A DNA stretch of 6,771 bases from Brevundimonas sp. (GTDB lineage Bacteria; Pseudomonadota; Alphaproteobacteria; Caulobacterales; Caulobacteraceae), in the NCBI GenBank assembly GCA_022712235.1, contig JALAGW010000234.1, positions 1 to 6,771 on the forward strand. The letters run 5' to 3'. The notes beneath the pieces are model-generated. The model had not been told where the DNA came from and made no database searches. It saw nothing but the letters and a program-made list of their open reading frames with translations. Below are positions 1 to 5,987 of this stretch, piece by piece. Position 1 is the first letter of the stretch. Each line of letters begins with the position of its first letter. The translations under genes and the position numbers were made by a program.

Positions 1-119
1 ATGTGGAGACGCTGCGACGCGGCGGGCTGGATGAGCTGGTCCCCGGCGACGCGGTGCAGGTGCGGTTCGCCGACGGGCCCAAGGGCCTGGTGGTGGCCGA
101 GATCAGACCGGGCGAATAG
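1..119 (+). CDS. Cold-shock protein, C-terminal end (partial, 5' truncated)
   Basis: Only the last 38 complete codons are present, read from base 3 (the first two bases finish a codon, possibly His). The peptide begins VETLRR and continues through LVPGDAVQVRF to GPKGLVVAEIRPGE. This fits the end of a cold-shock (CSD, OB-fold) domain: VETLRR would follow the nucleic-acid-binding VFVH strand (RNP2), and the GD.V...F and G.KG....I strands match the last two beta strands. The family binds single-stranded RNA/DNA as an RNA chaperone in the cytoplasm. A second-domain sequence of this type (H.ETLRR, ending GPKGL) is what I remember of two-domain alphaproteobacterial CspC/CspD proteins; that is family recall, and the N-terminal half is outside the window. 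The DUF192 gene starts 26 bp after the stop on the same strand, so the two are probably cotranscribed. Confidence 0.75.
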   Translation, partial: VETLRRGGLDELVPGDAVQVRFADGPKGLVVAEIRPGE

Positions 120-142
120 GTTTTCGCCCTTGAGGGGGCGAA
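110..142 (+). promoter_or_regulatory. Alternative hairpins over the DUF192 ribosome binding site
   Basis: Three 7-nt elements alternate in sense: GGGCGAA (110-116), its complement TTCGCCC (123-129), and GGGCGAA again (136-142). The middle element can pair perfectly with either outer copy but not both. Hairpin A (110-116 with 123-129) has the cold-shock stop codon in its loop. Hairpin B (123-129 with 136-142, extendable by G-U pairs) takes in part of the purine-rich ribosome binding site AGGGGG (133-138), which lies 7 nt before the DUF192 ATG. The pairing is seen directly; a regulatory role is inference. Confidence 0.45.
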
Positions 143-145
143 GTC

Positions 146-616
146 ATGGGTTTCTCGCGTCGTATGCTGCTGGCCGGCGCCTTTGCGCTCGCGGCCTCGG
201 CCTGTGCGCCCAAGGGGCCGGTGGACGCGGCGGGCCAGCCGCTGGAGCCGTTGAGCATCGTCACCGCTTCGGGCGAGCACAGATTCATGGTCGAGATCGC
301 GGATGACGACGCCGAGCGCGAGCGCGGCCTGATGTATCGCCCGCCGCTGGAAGACGACCGGGGGATGCTGTTCCAGTTCCCCGCGGCCAGCGAGCAGAGC
401 TTCTGGATGAAGAATACGCCCAGCTCGCTGGACATCCTCTACATCGACCCGCAGGGGCGCATCGTCTCGATCGCCAGCCACGCCACGCCCTATTCGGAAA
501 CGCCCCTGCCGTCGAACGGCGCGGCCAACGGCGTGCTGGAGCTGCGCGCCGGCCGGGCCGACGAGATCGGCGCCAGGCCCGGCGACCAGGTTCGCCACAG
601 CTTCTTTCGTCCCTGA
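146..616 (+). CDS. DUF192 family lipoprotein
   Basis: A 156-residue protein with a complete DUF192 domain (about residues 36-155). Visible family motifs are ERGLMYR (59-65), GMLFQF (73-78), FWMKNT (86-91), LDILYID (95-101) and VLELRAG (130-136). The N-terminus (MGFSRRMLLAGAFALAASAC) has two arginines, a hydrophobic stretch and a lipobox-like ASAC, so Cys20 is the likely lipidated residue and the domain would sit in the periplasm. The biochemical role of DUF192 is not settled as far as I know, so no function is assigned. The ATG at 146 has AGGGGG 7 nt upstream and begins the signal sequence directly, which supports this start. It lies 26 bp after the cold-shock gene on the same strand, and tRNA-Pro follows 67 bp downstream. 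Confidence 0.88.
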   Translation: MGFSRRMLLAGAFALAASACAPKGPVDAAGQPLEPLSIVTASGEHRFMVEIADDDAERERGLMYRPPLEDDRGMLFQFPAASEQSFWMKNTPSSLDILYIDPQGRIVSIASHATPYSETPLPSNGAANGVLELRAGRADEIGARPGDQVRHSFFRP

Positions 617-683
617 CGGAGATTAGGGCGTTGAATGCGTTGCGGCGCGCCCCCGCCCGTGCCATGAGGGCGCTCCATCGGTT

Positions 684-760
<77 letters not shown>

Positions 761-769
761 TGGATTAGC

Positions 770-793
770 CCGTCTCGCCCAAGCGACGGATTT
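770..793 (+). terminator. Weak candidate terminator after tRNA-Pro
   Basis: CCGTC (770-774) can pair with GACGG (785-789), followed directly by ATTT. It starts 10 nt after the tRNA CCA end, where a terminator is expected. The stem is only 5 bp, the loop is 10 nt and the T-run is three bases, so this is a tentative call. Confidence 0.22.
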
Positions 794-860
794 CCGCTCC
801 GCCAGGCCGCCCACATCGATTCGGGGCGCTGTTGTGGCGTTTGCCGATGTCTGGGCGCTT

Positions 861-896
861 GTTGCTTTCTGGGATGGCGCCAGAAAAGCGCGCAAC
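861..896 (+). other. Long interrupted stem-loop between tRNA-Pro and the LprI-type gene
   Basis: TTTCTGG (866-872) pairs perfectly with CCAGAAA (880-886) across a 7-nt loop. Outside it, GTTGC (861-865) pairs with GCAAC (892-896), leaving a 5-nt bulge on the 3' side. Together they make a 12-bp interrupted stem in non-coding DNA. No T-run follows, so it is not a standard intrinsic terminator; it may end tRNA read-through or belong to the next gene's leader. The rest of 761-976 shows no gene or promoter I can support. Confidence 0.35.
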
Positions 897-976
897 TCGC
901 CGTAGAGCGGAGTCGCCCTTTCCCTTGAATGGTCATTGTCAGCCGCCGATGCCAGTATCGGGCGCCTGGTTCATTC

Positions 977-983
977 AAGGAGA
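977..983 (+). promoter_or_regulatory. Strong ribosome binding site fixing the LprI-type start
   Basis: AAGGAGA lies with its GGAG core 6 nt before the ATG at 989. This is the best Shine-Dalgarno match in the window. It decides for the start at 989 over an upstream in-frame ATG at 929, which has no comparable site. Confidence 0.8.
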
Positions 984-988
984 TCGCG

Positions 989-1432
989 ATGGCGGTGTTG
1001 TTGGCTTTGTTCGGTGCGCTTTCGATCAGTTCGGCGACGGTTCAGGACGACTGGTCAGACGTCGATTGCGCGAATGCAGGCTCGACGCTGGAGCAGAACG
1101 TCTGCGCGGGGCGCGATGTCAGGGCTCTGGAGGAGAACCTGCGCCTGTACACCGACACCGCCTATGGGGTCCTGCGGGAGAACGGCGAAAGAGATCCCGA
1201 GGCCTTGATAGCGAAGATCCGTGAGGGGGAGCGGCTGTGGCGGGCCTATGTTGAGGCGGCTTGCGGCGCCGTGGATACCTATTGGGAACAGGGCACGATC
1301 CGTACAGTCATGGCCGCCAGTTGCGAGATGGAGCTGATCCGGGAACGCACCCACCACATCTGGCGCGAATATCTGACGCCGATGGAAGGGATGCCCCGCC
1401 TGGCCGAGCCGCCGCGTAGCGCTTTCCGCTGA
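989..1432 (+). CDS. LprI/DUF1311-family small exported protein
   Basis: A 147-residue protein. Residues 1-16 form a short hydrophobic leader with an SSA-like cleavage site, though without the usual Lys/Arg near the N-terminus. The mature part matches the DUF1311 (LprI-like) pattern: DCANAGSTLEQNVCA (26-40), then ERLWRAYVEAACG (81-93), then SCEMELIRERTHHI (111-124). Cys27, Cys39, Cys92 and Cys112 could form two disulfides, consistent with a periplasmic location. The family name comes from mycobacterial LprI, reported as a lysozyme inhibitor; that function cannot be transferred here from sequence alone. A proline-rich tail (PMEGMPRLAEPPR) follows the domain. The gene stands alone on the plus strand between tRNA-Pro and the convergent GFA gene, with a hairpin across its stop. 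Confidence 0.82.
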   Translation: MAVLLALFGALSISSATVQDDWSDVDCANAGSTLEQNVCAGRDVRALEENLRLYTDTAYGVLRENGERDPEALIAKIREGERLWRAYVEAACGAVDTYWEQGTIRTVMAASCEMELIRERTHHIWREYLTPMEGMPRLAEPPRSAFR

Positions 1433-1444
1433 GGCGGAGGGCGC
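1419..1444 (+). terminator. Hairpin spanning the stop codon of the LprI-type gene
   Basis: GCGCTTTCCGC (1419-1429) pairs with GCGGAGGGCGC (1434-1444) over 11 bp, including two G-U pairs, around the 4-nt loop TGAG that holds the TGA stop codon. The position suggests a terminator or a 3'-end stabiliser for the plus-strand transcript facing the convergent GFA gene. No T-run follows. The rest of 1445-1545 shows nothing I can name. Confidence 0.5.
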
Positions 1445-1545
1445 AGGGCAAGGAGGCGGGAAGGCGCCCCGGACAGACTACTAGCGTCCACAAGGTGCCG
1501 TGAGCGGTCAGATCGAGAGCGAGCGTCGTGTGCAGGTGGATCAGT

Positions 1546-1959
1546 TCACGGCGCGTCTTCGTCGGTCGGAATGTCGGCGCCGTGGCGATACCAGGGGGCG
1601 CGGGAGGACCAGCATTCGTGCAGGGTGGCGGTCACGCCGGGGTCGTCGTCGAACGATCCGCCCGGAATGATGACTTGCCGACCGCTGCGCGTGAAGTGGG
1701 GAAGCGGCGAACCGCAGGTCCTGCAAAATGCGGTCGCGAAGCTTCTCGCAGAGGGCAGGTCAAAGCGATCCGTTTGATCCTGGCCTCGGGTCCACCTGAA
1801 GGCGTCAGGGGCGACGACGGCGTTGGTGGTGAAGGCCGCGCCGCTGGATTTGCGGCAGCGCGAACAGTGGCAGTTCACGAACATCTCGAATGGCGGCGAG
1901 ACTTCGTAGGCGACCTCGCCGCATAGGCAGCTGCCGCGAATGGCTGATTCTGTTTCCAT
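1546..1959 (-). CDS. GFA/CENP-V family zinc-binding protein
   Basis: A 137-residue protein with the cysteine layout of the GFA family (Pfam GFA, formerly DUF636): CLC at 11-13, CHCSRC at 30-35 and CRTC at 79-82, giving seven cysteines for one structural and one second zinc site. Other family traits are GEVAYEV after the first pair, KSSGAAF (37-43), and FCRTCGSPL before the C-terminal GGSFDDDPG (100-108). The family is named for S-(hydroxymethyl)glutathione synthase, but most members have no proven activity, so a formaldehyde role is not claimed. Length is typical. The start ATG (1957-1959) gives the standard N-terminus with SCLCG at residue 10; I see no clear ribosome binding site. Only 40 bp separate it from the hfsD stop upstream, so it may share the hfsD transcript. 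Confidence 0.88.
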   Translation of the reverse strand: METESAIRGSCLCGEVAYEVSPPFEMFVNCHCSRCRKSSGAAFTTNAVVAPDAFRWTRGQDQTDRFDLPSARSFATAFCRTCGSPLPHFTRSGRQVIIPGGSFDDDPGVTATLHECWSSRAPWYRHGADIPTDEDAP

Positions 1960-1999
1960 CGCCTAGGGTTATCCGTGCGGCGGATTTCATCAATGCCGG

Positions 2000-2719
2000 T
2001 CAGGTCGAGGCGTAGCCGCCGTTCAGGGCGTAGCTGAAGCCGATCGGGAGCGCCGAGCGGAACAGGGTGAAGAAGGCCGCCAGTTCGCCGAGCGTCGAGC
2101 GGGGCAGGAAGATGATGTCGCCGCGACGCAGGGCCACGACTTCGCTCTGGCGCGGGCGAAGGTCGACCACGCGCATCATGCGCACGCCGCCGGGGCCGCG
2201 CCGGATCAGGGCGGCCTGTTGCGCCTTGGCCGAGGGCAGGGCGCCGCCGGCCATGATGACGGCCTGATAGGCGTCGATGTCGCCCGGCATGTCGAACACG
2301 CCGGGATTGCGAACCTCGCCGTCCACCCAGACCTTGAGCGGGCCGGCGAGGCGCAGGGTCACCTCGACCTCGGGGCGTCTCAACTGTGTGGCGTAACCGG
2401 CTGAAATATCGGCCTCAAGTTGCGACAGCGTGCGGTCGGCGGCCATGACGTGGCCGAGCAGGGGCAGGGAGACGCGGCCGTCGGGGCCGATCTTGAGTTG
2501 GCGCGTCAGCTCGGTGGCCGTCGGCGTCGCGACCTCGATCTCGTCGCCGGGATAGAGCAGGTATTCGGGCTCGATGTCGGTCCAGTCGGCGAAGGGGACG
2601 TCCGGGAATTGATCCGCGCCCACGCCGTGCACGCGACGTCCGTCAGGCGCCGAGGCGCTGGCGCAGCCGGTCAGGCCGGCGACGAGGCCCATCAGGACGA
2701 GACGACGATCAGGGATCAT
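2000..2719 (-). CDS. hfsD: Outer-membrane polysaccharide export lipoprotein (OPX/Wza family), HfsD-like
   Basis: A 239-residue Wza/GumB-type export protein that would form the outer-membrane end of the holdfast polysaccharide channel. The leader MIPDRRLVLMGLVAGLTGC ends in an LTGC lipobox (Cys19). The polysaccharide export domain (about 52-125) contains YLLYPGDEIEV and IGPDGRVSLPLLG. One SLBB-like domain follows (about 128-178) with VDGEVRNPGVFDM and IMAGGALP, then RRGDIIFLPRS (198-208). A hydrophobic, amphipathic C-terminus (about 211-233) could be the membrane-spanning helix. It is shorter than E. coli Wza, which has more beta-grasp repeats. The ATG at 2719 is chosen because the signal peptide starts there; the frame stays open upstream to 2839 but that would bury the leader. 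No good ribosome binding site is visible. The symbol rests on family plus the hfsA/hfsB/hfsG/hfsH neighbours. Confidence 0.88.
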   Translation of the reverse strand: MIPDRRLVLMGLVAGLTGCASASAPDGRRVHGVGADQFPDVPFADWTDIEPEYLLYPGDEIEVATPTATELTRQLKIGPDGRVSLPLLGHVMAADRTLSQLEADISAGYATQLRRPEVEVTLRLAGPLKVWVDGEVRNPGVFDMPGDIDAYQAVIMAGGALPSAKAQQAALIRRGPGGVRMMRVVDLRPRQSEVVALRRGDIIFLPRSTLGELAAFFTLFRSALPIGFSYALNGGYAST

Positions 2720-2733
2720 GGGGGCGATGACCA

Positions 2734-2751
2734 GGATTGAATTCGGATTGA
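2734..2751. repeat. Tandem GGATTGA repeat in the hfsD-hfsA divergent region
   Basis: GGATTGA occurs at 2734-2740 and again at 2745-2751, an 11-bp period or about one helical turn. The repeat gives TTGA-N7-TTGA (2737-2740 and 2748-2751), which has the spacing of a CtrA box (TTAA-N7-TTAA) with one change in each half. It lies 15-32 bp upstream of the hfsD start. Function is inferred. Confidence 0.4.
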
Positions 2752-2772
2752 GCTCAGGCTGAACGGTTATGG

Positions 2773-2788
2773 GTAACGGGTGGTTAAC
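2773..2788 (+). promoter_or_regulatory. Candidate CtrA box upstream of hfsA
   Basis: GTAA (2773-2776), seven bases, then TTAAC (2784-2788) differs from the CtrA consensus TTAA-N7-TTAA(C) at one base. It lies 50 bp before the hfsA ATG at 2838. CtrA is the cell-cycle response regulator of Caulobacterales and controls many polar-development genes. A GANTC methylation site (GATTC, 2815-2819) lies between the box and the start codon. I could not place a convincing -10 element. Binding is inferred from the motif only. Confidence 0.5.
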
Positions 2789-2837
2789 GTGCCAGCGGCA
2801 AAGGTGTGCTCGACGATTCCAACGGATTGCCCGGTTC

Positions 2838-4283
2838 ATGCGTTCGACAGCCTATGCAGCCTCCCGACCGCGTTACGGCGTCATCGACGTCGTGGTGCTG
2901 CTGTTCCGCGAGCTGTGGCTGATGATTCTGGTGTTCGCGATCCTGTTCATCATCGGCGCGGCGGCGGCCCTGACGCTCAAGAAGACCTATACGGCGGGCG
3001 CCAGCCTGTTCGTCGGCGTGGGCCAGGAATATGTCTATCAGCCGCGCGTGGGCGCCACGGACCGCGGCGCGCCGCCGGCCGCCGGCGAGGTGGCGCAGTC
3101 GGAAGCCGCCATCCTGAACAGCCTTGAGGTCAAGCAGCGGGTCGTGCGCGCCCTGGGCGTCGAGACCTTCCAGGACGGCAAGCCGGCCACGGGCACGCCC
3201 GCCGAGCAGGAGGCCGCCGCCGTGCGCGCCGTCAGCGCCGGTCTGGACGTGTCGGCGGCGCCGCTGAGCCCCGTCGTGGGCCTGACCTACAAGAGCGATG
3301 ATCCCGACCTGTCGGCGCGGGTGCTGAATACGGTGATCGACCAGTATCTGACCTATCGTCGCGAGATCTTCCAGGATCGCGCGACGCCCGCGATCCAGAC
3401 CCAGCGTCAGACCTTTGAAGGCGAACTGGCGGACGCCGACCGGGCCTATGAGGCCTTCCTGAGCAGCAACAATATCGGCGACTTCGCCACGGCCAAGGCC
3501 ACGCTGGCGGGCACCTATCAGTCGATCTTCGCCGAGCGGATGAATGTGCAGGCGCAGCTGAACCAGGCCGCTCAGCGTCTGGCGACCCTGGTGGCGCAGC
3601 AGAACCGGACGCCGGCGGAAGTCGCGCTGCAGCAGGATCTGAACATTTCGGCGCAGGATCAGATCCTGCAGCTGCGGACCCAGCGCGAGACCCTGTTGTC
3701 GCGCTATCAGCCCGACGCCCAGCCGGTGCGCGAGATCGAGAACCAGATCGCCCAGCTTCAGGCCTATGTCGGCACGGGCACCGCCGTCGGCGCCAAGGAA
3801 GTCCGTACGGGTCCCAACCCCATCTGGGTCGAGCTGGAGACCACCCGCATCAACGCCCAGGCCGAGCGGGACGCCCTGGCCGCGCGCCTGTCGGTTCTGG
3901 ATCGCCAGGTCGTCGATCTGCGGGCGCGTCAGGCCCGGCTGACCGAGCTGGAGTCGCGCAACGCCACCTTGGCGGGCAACCGCGAGGTCCTGTCGGCCTC
4001 CATCCGCGAGTTCCAGCTGCGCGAGACCCAGAGCCGCGCCGACAACGAACTGGTCAAGGCGGGCGCGGACAATGTCACGGTGATCGAGCGCGCCCAGCCG
4101 CCGTCTCGGGGCAAGAGCATGAAGGCCGTGCTGTTCATCGCCGCCTTCCTGTTCGCCGGGTTCACGGCGCTGTGCGTCGGCCTGGTCCGGGTCTTCCTGC
4201 GCAAGGGCTTCTCCATGCCTTCGACCGCCAGCCGCACCCTGCAACTGCCGGTCCTGGCCGTCGCGCCGATGAAGCGCGCCTGA
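2838..4283 (+). CDS. hfsA: Polysaccharide co-polymerase / chain-length determinant (Wzz/Wzc-type), HfsA-like
   Basis: A 481-residue inner-membrane protein of the PCP family that sets chain length and links synthesis to export. Transmembrane helix 1 is about 15-46, inside a Wzz-type N-terminal region continuing to YTAGASLFVG (51-60). The periplasmic part includes LSPVVGLTYKSDDPDLSARV (143-162), the usual pattern before the helical arms. Long Ala/Gln/Arg-rich coiled coils cover about 183-310 and 335-400. A proline motif (ERAQPPSRGK, 417-426) precedes helix 2 (428-453), and a 28-residue cytoplasmic tail follows. No kinase domain is fused; that role would fall to hfsB, 55 bp downstream. The ATG at 2838 (MRSTAYAASR) is preferred over one at 2769, because the earlier start adds a 23-residue Arg/Cys-containing lead and would place the CtrA-like box inside the gene. 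Neither start has a strong ribosome binding site. Confidence 0.85.
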   Translation: MRSTAYAASRPRYGVIDVVVLLFRELWLMILVFAILFIIGAAAALTLKKTYTAGASLFVGVGQEYVYQPRVGATDRGAPPAAGEVAQSEAAILNSLEVKQRVVRALGVETFQDGKPATGTPAEQEAAAVRAVSAGLDVSAAPLSPVVGLTYKSDDPDLSARVLNTVIDQYLTYRREIFQDRATPAIQTQRQTFEGELADADRAYEAFLSSNNIGDFATAKATLAGTYQSIFAERMNVQAQLNQAAQRLATLVAQQNRTPAEVALQQDLNISAQDQILQLRTQRETLLSRYQPDAQPVREIENQIAQLQAYVGTGTAVGAKEVRTGPNPIWVELETTRINAQAERDALAARLSVLDRQVVDLRARQARLTELESRNATLAGNREVLSASIREFQLRETQSRADNELVKAGADNVTVIERAQPPSRGKSMKAVLFIAAFLFAGFTALCVGLVRVFLRKGFSMPSTASRTLQLPVLAVAPMKRA

Positions 4284-4338
4284 TCGCCTTACGGTCATGC
4301 TAGGCTGACGGCTTAGAGATGAGCGCGTAACCGATTCG

Positions 4339-5040
4339 ATGGTCGATCTGACGACGGAAATGGCGGGACTGTGGGCGGCGCTGGGACCAGCGTCGGCTCA
4401 TCGTGGCCGCGTGATCCAGTTCGTATCCGCGACCAGCGGCGAGGGGACCTCGACCGTGGCGCGCGAGTTCGCGCGGCTGGCGGCGGTGCGCGCCAGAAAG
4501 CCTGTCTGGCTGATCGACGGCGATCTGGCCCAGCAGGGCCAGCTGGACGCGATCGCTGCGGAACCCGAGCGGTTCGGGCGGCTGGCGGCGCCGGTCAAGG
4601 CCTCGCCCGACGGCTCGGCCTTCTACGCCGTGACCCCGCCCATGCGCGGCCGCGACGGCCTGCCGGTGCCGCCGGCGCGTCTGATGACGGCGCGCGCCTG
4701 TCTGGGCGGGCGGCTGTTCGTCACGCGCTTTCATATGGAGCTGACCCGCGCCGGCCAGCGGGTCGAGCCGCTGGGCGAGGCGCGATACTGGGCGGCGCTG
4801 CGTCGCCACGCCGACACCGTGGTCATCGACACGCCCGCCGCCGATCGCAGCGACATGGCGATCACTCTGGCGCCCTTTATCGACGCCACCATCCTGGTGG
4901 TCGCGGCCGAAACCACGGCGGCGGGCGATCCGGTGGCCCTGCGGGACGAGATCGACGCCGTGGGCGGTCAGATCGCCGGGGTGGTGATGAACCGCTCGAC
5001 CTGGTCGCCGCCGGCGATCCTGAAGCGTCTGGCGGGTTAG
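4339..5040 (+). CDS. hfsB: BY-kinase-like P-loop protein lacking the Walker A lysine, HfsB-like
   Basis: A 233-residue cytoplasmic protein related to the CpsD/CapB/Wzc kinase module. The P-loop region is SATSGEGTST (30-39), where the family usually has GEGKS/T; Thr37 stands in the lysine position. The Walker A' segment VWLIDGDL (56-63) and Walker B segment VVIDTPA (161-167) are well kept, followed by the expected DMAITLAPFIDATILVV (172-188). There is no C-terminal tyrosine cluster; the end is WSPPAILKRLAG. So nucleotide binding may be weak or absent, and tyrosine autokinase activity is unlikely. The likely role is as the cytoplasmic partner of HfsA in holdfast export. The ATG at 4339 is the first start in this frame after a stop at 4306; no ribosome binding site is obvious, and coupling to hfsA is possible. 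The TAG stop overlaps the stop of the convergent hfsG. Confidence 0.85.
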   Translation: MVDLTTEMAGLWAALGPASAHRGRVIQFVSATSGEGTSTVAREFARLAAVRARKPVWLIDGDLAQQGQLDAIAAEPERFGRLAAPVKASPDGSAFYAVTPPMRGRDGLPVPPARLMTARACLGGRLFVTRFHMELTRAGQRVEPLGEARYWAALRRHADTVVIDTPAADRSDMAITLAPFIDATILVVAAETTAAGDPVALRDEIDAVGGQIAGVVMNRSTWSPPAILKRLAG

Positions 5041-5987
5041 GCCGCCTGCCGGTTCAGGCGGTCCAGTTCGCGCGCACCGTAAAAATGCGGCTCGAAGCCT
5101 TTTATCCAGAACAGTTTTCCTAAGCCGCGGGCGCTGCGGTCCAGCATGTCGGCGCGGCGCGGGCTGGCGATCAGCGTCAGGCCTGCGGCGGCCAACGACC
5201 AGACGCCGGCCTGGGCGGCGCCGATGACCATCCAGCGGGCCACCTTGGGCCAGTCGCGCGCGGCGGCGGCGGTCTGGCTGGGACCCTGTCCATAGGCGAA
5301 GGCGCGCGTCAGGGCGTAGCGCAGCGTGGCGCGATGCGGGGGCGCGAACTCATCCACCCAGGCGTCGGCGGCCCAGCCGAAACGACCGCCGCGTGACGCC
5401 AGGGCGGCGAACAGGGCGTCGTCTTCGCCGCCCGACTGGTCGGCGGCCATGTTGAAGGGGGTGGCGCCGGGCAAGGCGGTGGCCCGCACCAGCAGGGAGT
5501 TGCCGCAGCCGTGTGGGATGTCGATGAGGCCGCTGTCCGAAGGGCCTTCACGGCCGAAGAAGCGTTCCAGATAGGACGTGGTCCAGCCGGTCCCCTCGGG
5601 CACCCGTCCGCGAATGGGGCCGAAGACGGCGTCGGCGTCGGTCGCTTTTTGGGCGGAAAGCAGGGCCGCCAGCCAGCCGGGCGAGGCGGCCTCGTCGTCG
5701 TCGAGGAAGGCGATCAGAGGCGCGGTCGTGGCCGCCAGGCCTTCATTGCGGGCCGTGGCGACGCCCGGACGGGGGGCGTGACGCCAGACTATCGAGACAG
5801 AGGCCTTGGCGGCGAGGCGTGCTGTCAGCTCGCGTGAGCTGGCTTGCGGGTCGTTGTCAACGACGATGATCTCGCGCAGGCGATCCACGACGCCGACCTG
5901 GGCCAGGACCGATCGGACGGCGCGCTCCAGGCTGTCAGGGCGGCGCAGGGTGGGGATGATGACGGCGACGTCGGCCTGCGTGCTCAT
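5037..5987 (-). CDS. hfsG: GT2-family glycosyltransferase, HfsG-like
   Basis: A 316-residue GT-A-fold transferase expected to add a sugar, probably GlcNAc, from a UDP-donor to the lipid-linked holdfast repeat on the cytoplasmic face. The opening VAVIIPTLRRPDSLERAV (7-24) and VVDNDP (42-47) form the nucleotide-binding half. GVATARNEGL (75-84) precedes the metal-binding FLDDDE (94-99). HGCGNSLLVR (159-168) and GGEDDALF (186-193), with the ED pair typical of the catalytic base region, complete the GT2 signature. A hydrophobic stretch near the C-terminus (about 252-275) may attach the protein to the membrane. The ATG at 5987 overlaps the hfsH stop as ATGA, indicating translational coupling in an hfsH-hfsG operon. 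The TAA stop overlaps that of the opposing hfsB. The donor sugar cannot be read from the sequence. Confidence 0.86.
   Translation of the reverse strand: MSTQADVAVIIPTLRRPDSLERAVRSVLAQVGVVDRLREIIVVDNDPQASSRELTARLAAKASVSIVWRHAPRPGVATARNEGLAATTAPLIAFLDDDEAASPGWLAALLSAQKATDADAVFGPIRGRVPEGTGWTTSYLERFFGREGPSDSGLIDIPHGCGNSLLVRATALPGATPFNMAADQSGGEDDALFAALASRGGRFGWAADAWVDEFAPPHRATLRYALTRAFAYGQGPSQTAAAARDWPKVARWMVIGAAQAGVWSLAAAGLTLIASPRRADMLDRSARGLGKLFWIKGFEPHFYGARELDRLNRQAA
5042..5061. terminator. Hairpin at the hfsB/hfsG convergence
   Basis: CCGCCTG (5042-5048) pairs perfectly with CAGGCGG (5055-5061) around a 6-nt loop. It begins one base after the hfsB stop and lies within the last codons of hfsG. 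Being symmetrical, it could form in both transcripts and act as a bidirectional end signal. There is no T-run on either side. Confidence 0.42.

Noticed and set aside
929..988. Upstream start giving the LprI-type protein 20 extra residues
   Set aside because: The ATG at 929 lacks a ribosome binding site, whereas the ATG at 989 has AAGGAGA at ideal spacing and starts the hydrophobic leader.
2720..2839. Extended hfsD start adding 40 residues
   Set aside because: It would place the lipoprotein signal inside the protein and run across the divergent promoter region to overlap the hfsA start.
2784..4298. A 504-codon open frame on the minus strand covering all of hfsA
   Set aside because: It is antisense to a gene with clear PCP features, has low-complexity Gly/Leu/Arg/Gln-rich content and no recognisable domain; long antisense frames are usual in GC-rich genes.
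4319..4330. A three-codon frame (Met-Ser-Ala-stop) just before hfsB, as a possible leader peptide
   Set aside because: It has no convincing ribosome binding site, and so short a frame is expected by chance.
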